Shown piece by piece: positions 1 through 4,935 of a DNA stretch of 7,447 nucleotides. The translations under genes and the position numbers were made by a program. Position 1 is the first letter of the stretch. Each line of letters starts with the position of its first letter. The notes under the pieces were generated by a model that saw only the letters and a program-made list of their open reading frames with translations, was not told where the DNA came from and searched no databases. The stretch is from Croceibacterium_A sp965977975 (GTDB taxonomy: Bacteria; Pseudomonadota; Alphaproteobacteria; Sphingomonadales; Sphingomonadaceae), in contig CBHCZH010000165.1 in assembly GCA_965977975.1 (NCBI GenBank), positions 1 through 7,447 of the forward strand. The letters run 5' to 3'.

Positions 1-1046
1 TCCTTCCCCGAAAGGTAATGCGGGCGATCGCGACGCATCCCAATGTCGGTGGGATGGTGCTCGTCTCGCTCGGCTGCGAGAGCTTCGATCGCGAGGGGCT
101 CAGCCAGGCGGTTGCCGCCAGCGGCAGACCGGTCGAGCTGCTGGTGATCCAGCAGGACGGCGGCACCGCCGCTACGATCGAGCGCGGCCTTGCCGCAGTC
201 GAGCGGGTTCGCGCGGCCGCCGCGCAAACGCCGCGTGCGCCCCTGCAAGTCGACGAACTGGTGATCGGCACCATTTGCGGCGGCTCCGACGGGACGAGCG
301 GGATATCCGCCAATCCCGCTGTCGGCCGCGCTTTCGACCGGCTGGTTGCGGAGGGCGCGACCTGCATCTTCGAAGAAACCGGCGAATTGATCGGATGCGA
401 AAAGATCATGGCCGAGCGCGCGATCACGCCCGAGCTCGGGCGCGAGCTGGAGGCCTGCGTCGAGAAGGCGGAACGATACTACACGACGATGGGCTTCGGC
501 AGCTTCGCTCCGGGCAATGCCGAAGGCGGGCTGACGACGCTCGAGGAGAAGTCGATGGGCGCCTATTCCAAGTCCGGCGCCTCCCCGATCAGCGGTATCG
601 TCAAGCCGGGCGACGTGCCACCGACGGGCGGACTCTACCTGCTCGATGTCGTGCCCGACGGAGAGCCGCGCTTCGGTTTCCCCAACATCTCCGACAACGC
701 CGAAATTGTCGAGCTGATCGCCTGCGGCGCGCACGTGACGCTGTTCACCACCGGCCGCGGCTCGGTGGTGGGCTCGGCAATCTCCCCGGTGATCAAGGTC
801 TGCGCGAATCCCGAGACCGCGCGCCGTCTCGCCGCCGACATGGACATCAATGCCGGCCGCATCCTCGACGGCGAAGCGACGCTCGACGAGGTCGGCGAGG
901 AGATCTACCGCAGCGTCCTCGGCACGGCCGCAGGCGAGCGGACGGTTTCCGAAGCTCTCGGGCACCGCGAATTCATCCTCACCTACAAGGCGTTCGAGCC
1001 GATCGGACCTGCCTGTCTGCCGGCGAGCGGGGTACCCACAGCATGA
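1..1046 (+). CDS. UxaA-family sugar-acid dehydratase (altronate/galactarate dehydratase superfamily), probable L-fuconate dehydratase, 5' partial
   Basis: This protein probably dehydrates a sugar acid to its 2-keto-3-deoxy acid in the cytoplasm; from its neighbours the substrate is most likely L-fuconate, with D-arabinonate, L-galactonate or altronate as alternatives. Family signatures are clear: HPNVGG..LVSLGCE near the visible start, CGGSDGTSGISANP, FEETGELIGCEK, then GGLTTLEEKSMG, LFTTGRG and a late DINAGRILDG. All have direct counterparts in E. coli UxaA. The reading frame is open to the window edge (in-frame codons 3-17 read L-P-R-K-V), and the ATG at 18 lies inside the conserved domain, so it is not the true start. 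Probably some tens of residues, and any SAF domain, lie outside the window. The stop TGA overlaps the next gene's ATG (ATGA), implying translational coupling. The known L-fuconate dehydratase of Xanthomonas belongs to the enolase superfamily, so this would be a non-orthologous version. Family call firm, substrate inferred. Confidence 0.9.
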   Translation, partial: LPRKVMRAIATHPNVGGMVLVSLGCESFDREGLSQAVAASGRPVELLVIQQDGGTAATIERGLAAVERVRAAAAQTPRAPLQVDELVIGTICGGSDGTSGISANPAVGRAFDRLVAEGATCIFEETGELIGCEKIMAERAITPELGRELEACVEKAERYYTTMGFGSFAPGNAEGGLTTLEEKSMGAYSKSGASPISGIVKPGDVPPTGGLYLLDVVPDGEPRFGFPNISDNAEIVELIACGAHVTLFTTGRGSVVGSAISPVIKVCANPETARRLAADMDINAGRILDGEATLDEVGEEIYRSVLGTAAGERTVSEALGHREFILTYKAFEPIGPACLPASGVPTA

Positions 1047-1774
1047 GCCGGCGTCTGGAAGGCAAGGTTGCCCTGGTCACCGCGGCGGGACAGGGTATCG
1101 GACGCGCGTCGGCGGAAATGTTCGCCGCCGAGGGCGCCACTGTCCATGCGGTGGACATCGACGAGGCGGCGCTGACAGAGCTCTCCGGCTGCCACGCGCA
1201 TCGTGCGGACCTGACCGATCCCGAGGCGATCTCCGCGCTCCCGGCCAGCGTCGGTCCGATCGACATCCTGTTCAACTGCGCCGGCTTCGTCCATTCGGGA
1301 ACCATCCTCGAGTGCGAGGAGAAGGACTGGGCCTTCTCCAACACGCTCAACGTAACCGCGATGTACCGGATGATCCGCGCCTTCCTGCCGGCGATGCTCG
1401 AGCGGGAACGCGGCGCGATCGTCAACATGTCCTCGATCGCCAGCTCGGTCAAAGGCATCCCCAACCGCTTCGCCTACGCCACGACCAAGGCAGCAGTGAT
1501 CGGTCTTACCAAGTCGGTTGCGGCCGACTTCGTGGGCCGCGGAATCCGCTGCAATGCGATCTGCCCGGGGACTGTGGACACGCCGTCGCTGCAGCAGCGA
1601 CTGCGCGACACCGGCGAGTACGAAGCCGCGCACCGCGCCTTCATCGCGCGCCAGCCGATGGGCCGGTTGGGCCGGGCCGAGGAGATCGCCGCGCTGGCGC
1701 TTTACCTGGCCAGCGACGAGTCTGCATTTACCACCGGTACCATCCACATCGTCGACGGCGGCTGGATCAATTGA
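1043..1774 (+). CDS. SDR-family NAD-dependent dehydrogenase, probable 2-keto-3-deoxy-L-fuconate 4-dehydrogenase (BDH2-like)
   Basis: A 243-residue classical short-chain dehydrogenase/reductase. Visible elements are the Rossmann glycine motif TAAGQGIG (13-20), an acidic residue ending strand 2 (D38) that predicts NAD rather than NADP preference, FNCAG (77-81), and the catalytic tetrad N103, S131, Y145, K149. The C-terminus ends in the typical VDGGW. Stretches such as GFVHSGT, ECEEKDW, SSVKG, KSVAADF and CPGTVDTPSLQ are nearly identical to human BDH2/DHRS6 as I recall it, and R142 matches the substrate-binding arginine preceding its catalytic Tyr. In bacteria this subgroup occurs in sugar-acid clusters, oxidising the C4 hydroxyl of 2-keto-3-deoxy-fuconate or -rhamnonate. 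Its position between a dehydratase and an FAH hydrolase fits that step. The ATG at 1043 overlaps the upstream stop and gives the normal family N-terminus. 3-Hydroxybutyrate dehydrogenase activity is the alternative, less likely here. Confidence 0.93.
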   Translation: MSRRLEGKVALVTAAGQGIGRASAEMFAAEGATVHAVDIDEAALTELSGCHAHRADLTDPEAISALPASVGPIDILFNCAGFVHSGTILECEEKDWAFSNTLNVTAMYRMIRAFLPAMLERERGAIVNMSSIASSVKGIPNRFAYATTKAAVIGLTKSVAADFVGRGIRCNAICPGTVDTPSLQQRLRDTGEYEAAHRAFIARQPMGRLGRAEEIAALALYLASDESAFTTGTIHIVDGGWIN

Positions 1775-1779
1775 GGAGA
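1773..1779 (+). promoter_or_regulatory. Strong Shine-Dalgarno site for the FAH hydrolase
   Basis: The purine run GAGGAGA overlaps the SDR stop codon and lies 5 nt before the GTG at 1785. It decides this GTG start, since no ATG fits the conserved N-terminus. It is one of only two clear ribosome-binding sites in the operon; the overlapping genes lack one and seem to rely on coupling. Confidence 0.85.
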
Positions 1780-1784
1780 ACTAA

Positions 1785-2636
1785 GTGAAGCTGGTTCGTT
1801 ACGGCCCCCGCGGCCAGGAGAAGCCGGGCATGCTCGACGCGGCCGGAAGGCTGCGCGACCTTTCGGCCCAAGTGGCCGACATCGCGGGGCCCGCGCTTTC
1901 GCCGGAAGGCCTCGCGGCCTTGCGCGCCCTCGAGCCAGAGACCCTGCCGCGGGTCGAGGGCGAGCCGCGGCTCGGCCCGTGCGTCGGCGCGGTCGGCAAG
2001 TTCCTCTGCATCGGCCTCAACTATGCCGATCATGCCGCTGAGTCCGGCCTGACCGTACCGCCCGAGCCGGTCGTGTTCAGCAAGGCGACGAGCGCGATCT
2101 GCGGCCCCGACGACGACGTGATGATCCCGCGCGGTTCGACCAAGACAGACTGGGAAGTAGAGCTGGGGATCGTGATCGGTTCGCACACCAAGTACGTCTC
2201 GGAGGAGGATGCGCCGCAGCACATCGCGGGCTATTGCGTGATCAACGACGTGTCCGAACGCGAATACCAGCTCGAGCGGCACGGCACCTGGGACAAGGGC
2301 AAGGGCTGCGACACTTTCGGTCCGATCGGTCCTTGGCTGGTCACCGCTGACGACGTCGCCGATCCGGGCAACCTCCCGATGTGGCTGGAGGTGAACGGCA
2401 AGCGCTTCCAGCACGGCTCGACCGCGACGATGGTCTACCGGCCGGCGTTCCTGGTCAGCTACCTGAGCAATTTCATGAGCCTTCAGCCGGGCGACGTGAT
2501 CTCGACCGGCACTCCGCCGGGCGTGGGGATGGGTCAGAACCCGCCGGTCTTCCTCCAGCCCGGGGACCGGATGGAACTCGGCATCGAAGGCCTCGGCGTG
2601 CAGCGCCAGCGCGTGATCGTGGACAACACGCCATGA
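1785..2636 (+). CDS. Fumarylacetoacetate hydrolase-family protein, probable 2,4-diketo-3-deoxy-L-fuconate hydrolase
   Basis: A 283-residue FAH-superfamily enzyme, predicted to cleave 2,4-diketo-3-deoxy-L-fuconate (or the rhamnonate epimer) into pyruvate and L-lactate, the last step of the pathway. The FAH fold is shown by CIGLNYADHAAE (75-86, with His83 and Glu86 in the usual catalytic helix region), FSKA (98-101), the metal ligands E124 and E126 in DWEVELG and D155 in INDVSERE, the GKGCDTFGP segment (173-180), and the C-terminal STGTPPGVGMG loop (240-250). Length is normal for the roughly 280-residue subgroup. It starts with GTG at 1785, 10 nt after the SDR stop and behind a strong Shine-Dalgarno site. 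Its stop overlaps the next ATG. Related proteins act as ureidoglycolate lyases, acylpyruvases or 5-carboxymethyl-2-hydroxymuconate decarboxylases. The pairing with the dehydratase and BDH2-like SDR makes the deoxy-sugar-acid role the best reading. Confidence 0.92.
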   Translation: MKLVRYGPRGQEKPGMLDAAGRLRDLSAQVADIAGPALSPEGLAALRALEPETLPRVEGEPRLGPCVGAVGKFLCIGLNYADHAAESGLTVPPEPVVFSKATSAICGPDDDVMIPRGSTKTDWEVELGIVIGSHTKYVSEEDAPQHIAGYCVINDVSEREYQLERHGTWDKGKGCDTFGPIGPWLVTADDVADPGNLPMWLEVNGKRFQHGSTATMVYRPAFLVSYLSNFMSLQPGDVISTGTPPGVGMGQNPPVFLQPGDRMELGIEGLGVQRQRVIVDNTP

Positions 2637-2992
2637 CGCGCCACGTGCTGATCCTTGACCTGAAGGACGACCCCGAGCTGATCGCCGCGTACGAAGCGTA
2701 CCATGCGCCCGGCGCGGTGCCCGGGCCGATCGTGCGCAGCATCCGCGAGAGCGGCATCGAGGAGATGGAAATCTTCCGCTGCGGCAACCGCCTGGTGATG
2801 CTGATGGAAACCGCGGCCAGCTACGATCCAGAAGCCAAGGCCGCCGCCGACGCGGCCGATCCCGAGGTCATCGCCTGGGAGACGCTGATGGACCGGTTTC
2901 AGGAGCGCCTTCCGTGGGCTCCGCCTGCCACGAAATGGATCGAAGCGGAACGCATCTTCGCGCTTTCCGACCAACCCGACGCCGTCATTTGA
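2633..2992 (+). CDS. fucM: RhaM-fold mutarotase (COG3254/DUF718), probable L-fucose mutarotase
   Basis: A 119-residue protein of the L-rhamnose mutarotase superfamily, predicted to interconvert the alpha and beta anomers of a free 6-deoxyhexose for the dehydrogenase step. The family's catalytic pair is present as Y20 and H24 (Y-x-x-x-H), matching Y18/H22 of E. coli RhaM. From memory of the literature, an Acidovorax avenae member of this fold is L-fucose-specific, with Tyr18 in catalysis and Gln87 and Trp99 in fucose recognition. Here Tyr20, Gln90 and Trp102 (in LPWAPPATKW) fall at matching positions apart from a one-residue shift, which supports fucose over rhamnose. That alignment is by eye. 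RhaM has about 104 residues; the extra length is mostly a tail after ERIF. The ATG sits in an ATGA overlap with the FAH stop and has no strong ribosome-binding site, suggesting coupling. FucU-type fucose mutarotases are an unrelated fold. Confidence 0.88.
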   Translation: MTRHVLILDLKDDPELIAAYEAYHAPGAVPGPIVRSIRESGIEEMEIFRCGNRLVMLMETAASYDPEAKAAADAADPEVIAWETLMDRFQERLPWAPPATKWIEAERIFALSDQPDAVI

Positions 2993-2999
2993 GAAGGGA
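2992..2999 (+). promoter_or_regulatory. Shine-Dalgarno site for the acetylesterase
   Basis: AGAAGGGA begins at the last base of the mutarotase stop and ends 4 nt before the ATG at 3004. It selects that ATG over the in-frame ATG at 2914, which lies inside the mutarotase gene and would place 30 unrelated residues in front of the signal peptide. Confidence 0.85.
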
Positions 3000-3003
3000 A
3001 ATC

Positions 3004-4935
3004 ATGCTCAACCGCTTCGCCATCCTTTCCGTCGTTCCTGCAACGGTCCTCGCTGCATCTCCCGCGGTTGCGGCGCCCGAACTCGGCCCATTGTTCGGCG
3101 ACCACGCGGTGCTTCAGCGCGAGCGTCCGATTTCGATCTGGGGCAAGGCCGATCCCGGTGAGGCGGTGTCGGTGACGCTCGGAGACGCGAAGGCCTCGGC
3201 CCGGGCTGATCAGTCCGGCGACTGGCGTGTCGAGTTGCCGGCGATGAAGGCGGGCGGTCCTTACCGGCTCGCGGTGACCGGGGCCGATGGCACCGCCACC
3301 GCCGATGACATCCTGATCGGCGACGTCTGGCTCTGCTCCGGTCAGTCGAACATGGAGCTGGCGGTCTCGCATTCGCTCGGCGCCGACGGGGCCGGGTCTC
3401 CCCCCGATCCGAAGCTGCGCCTGTTCACGATCCCGCGCGAAGCCGCGGAAGCGCCCAAGGCCGAGCTGGCGGGCGGCCCGTGGCAGATCGCGGAGCCCGA
3501 CTCGGTCCGTGCCTTCTCGGCCGCCTGTTACTTCATGATCCGCGACCTGCGCGCCAGCGAGGGCGTGCCGATTGGCGCCATCCACGCTTCGTGGGGCGGA
3601 ACGCAAGTGCGCGCGTGGACCGACCCCGCCTCCGTCGTCGCGCTCGGCGACGAGGACGCGAGGCTGTTCGCCCTTCACCACCAGGATCCCGCCACCTCGA
3701 GCGCCCGGCTCGGCGAATCGTGGCAGCAGTGGTGGCGCGACAAGAGCGGGGATGCTCCCGGAACCGAGCCGTGGAATCGCGGCGAGGGCCTCGAATGGAA
3801 GCCCGTGCCGGCGATGGCCAATTGGGAGACCTGGGGCGGGCCGCTCGCCGCGTTCGACGGCATGGTCTGGTTCCGCAAGGAGGTTACCTTGAGCGCGGAG
3901 GAGGCAGCCCGAGGGGCGACGCTCGAGCTGACCGCGATCGACGACCAGGACCAAACCTGGGTCAACGGCCATCTGCTTGGCGGCCGGGCGATGTGGGACG
4001 CCCAGCGCCGTTACGCCGTCCCGCCCGGCGTGCTGCGCGCCGGGCGCAACACGATCGCCGTCAACGTCTACGATACCGGCGGGGGCGGCGGCATCTCCGG
4101 CCCGGCCGAGCGGGTCCGGCTGGCCTTTGCCGACGGCAGCTCGAAAGCGCTCGGCACGGGCTGGGAGTATTCGGTGGTCGCGCCCGATCCGGGCCAGCCG
4201 CCGCGCGCGGTGTGGGATTTCCCGCTCGGTTTCACCTGGATCCACAACGCGATGATCGCGCCGCTGCGCGACTACGGCCTCGCCGGAGTGGCCTGGTACC
4301 AGGGCGAGGCCGACGTCGGCATGCGCGGGAGTTACGCCGACCGGCTCGCCTCGATGATGCGCGGCTGGCGCGGCCAGTTCCGCAATCCCGAGCTGCCGTT
4401 CCTGGTCATCAGCCTGGCGAACTTCGGCGCCTCCCAGAGGGCGCCGGCGGAAAGCAACTGGGCCGCCTTGCGCGATCAGCAGCGGATTGCCGTGGCCCGC
4501 GATCCCAACGCGGCGCTGGTGGTGGCGATGGACCTCGGCGAGCGTACCGACATCCACCCGGCGAACAAGCTCGACCTCGGCCATCGCTTGGCCAGGGCGG
4601 CGCGCAAGCTTGTTTACGGCGCGAACGATCCCGTCGGCCCCGAAGCCGTCCGGGCGCGGCGGGCCGACGAGGGCGTGCTGGTCGAGTTCGCTGGAGTCAC
4701 CGGCAAGCTGCACAGCTGGAGCGCCAGCCGCGTCACCTCGATCGAGCTTTGCGCCGAAACTCAGGCGAGCTGCCGCTACGCCGACGCCGTGGTCGACGGG
4801 CAAACCTTGCGCGTCACCTCCGACGGCAGCCCGGCCACACGCGTCCGCTACGGCTGGTCCGATGCGCCGGTCACCAACCTCTACGACGAGGCGCCGCTAC
4901 CGGTCGGCCCGTTCGAGCTAGCGATCGAGCCATAA
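3004..4935 (+). CDS. Secreted SGNH sialate-O-acetylesterase-like carbohydrate esterase with jelly-roll insert
   Basis: A 643-residue exported esterase, predicted to remove O-acetyl groups from a glycan in the periplasm or outside the cell. Residues 1-23 form a Sec signal peptide, with a likely cut after AVA. An N-terminal beta-sandwich (about 25-105) precedes the SGNH catalytic domain: block I CSGQSNME with nucleophile Ser115, a SWGGT loop (196-200), WYQGEAD (431-437) and the Asp516-x-His518 pair in TDIHP. A segment of about 100 residues (about 285-390; VWFRKEVTL, DQTWVNG, then GRNTIAVNVYD) splits the catalytic domain and looks like a galactose-binding-type jelly roll. This layout is typical of bacterial proteins annotated sialate O-acetylesterase, many of which act on plant polysaccharides; a Xanthomonas xyloglucan acetylesterase, as I recall, has a similar SGNH-plus-insert design. 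Nothing in the window concerns sialic acid, so xyloglucan or pectin is a likelier target. It sits 11 nt after the mutarotase gene. Confidence 0.9.
   Translation: MLNRFAILSVVPATVLAASPAVAAPELGPLFGDHAVLQRERPISIWGKADPGEAVSVTLGDAKASARADQSGDWRVELPAMKAGGPYRLAVTGADGTATADDILIGDVWLCSGQSNMELAVSHSLGADGAGSPPDPKLRLFTIPREAAEAPKAELAGGPWQIAEPDSVRAFSAACYFMIRDLRASEGVPIGAIHASWGGTQVRAWTDPASVVALGDEDARLFALHHQDPATSSARLGESWQQWWRDKSGDAPGTEPWNRGEGLEWKPVPAMANWETWGGPLAAFDGMVWFRKEVTLSAEEAARGATLELTAIDDQDQTWVNGHLLGGRAMWDAQRRYAVPPGVLRAGRNTIAVNVYDTGGGGGISGPAERVRLAFADGSSKALGTGWEYSVVAPDPGQPPRAVWDFPLGFTWIHNAMIAPLRDYGLAGVAWYQGEADVGMRGSYADRLASMMRGWRGQFRNPELPFLVISLANFGASQRAPAESNWAALRDQQRIAVARDPNAALVVAMDLGERTDIHPANKLDLGHRLARAARKLVYGANDPVGPEAVRARRADEGVLVEFAGVTGKLHSWSASRVTSIELCAETQASCRYADAVVDGQTLRVTSDGSPATRVRYGWSDAPVTNLYDEAPLPVGPFELAIEP
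4932..4935 (+). other. ATAA stop/start junction replacing an expected ATGA overlap
   Basis: The esterase stop TAA (4933-4935) overlaps an in-frame ATA (4932-4934) of the GH127 gene, exactly where a 4-nt ATGA overlap like those at 1043 and 2633 would lie. One G-to-A change of ATGA gives ATAA: the esterase keeps a stop codon but the GH127 start becomes AUA. No strong Shine-Dalgarno run is seen just upstream; CGAG at 4926-4929 is too close, and the GAG at 4915-4917 is weak and distant. Confidence 0.6.

Noticed and set aside
18..20. ATG at 18 as the start of the dehydratase
   Set aside because: The frame is open upstream to the window edge, and this Met lies within the conserved UxaA-family core, so the gene is cut by the window.
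275..1774. Long + strand frame giving a 499-residue protein that ends in the SDR
   Set aside because: The part before 1043 is an Arg-rich shadow of the dehydratase gene. Only the portion from the ATG at 1043 shows conserved protein sequence.
1..2992. L-rhamnose rather than L-fucose pathway
   Set aside because: Not excluded, since the SDR and FAH steps are shared in type, but the mutarotase residues and the UxaA-type dehydratase fit L-fucose better.
2899..4803. 634-codon open frame on the - strand opposite the esterase
   Set aside because: Rich in Arg, Gly, Ala and Pro with no recognisable domain. It mirrors a gene with a clear signal peptide and catalytic motifs, and is an expected by-product of high GC codon bias.
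3480..4931. N-terminal extension of the GH127 frame by about 480 residues using the ATG at 3480
   Set aside because: This stretch is Arg-rich shadow sequence of the esterase with no domain, and it would bury the Tat signal in the middle of the protein.
3004..4935. Sialic acid metabolism as the role of the esterase
   Set aside because: No sialidase, lyase or sialic-acid transporter is present. The family name is historical, and the surrounding genes concern deoxy-sugar and plant-glycan breakdown.
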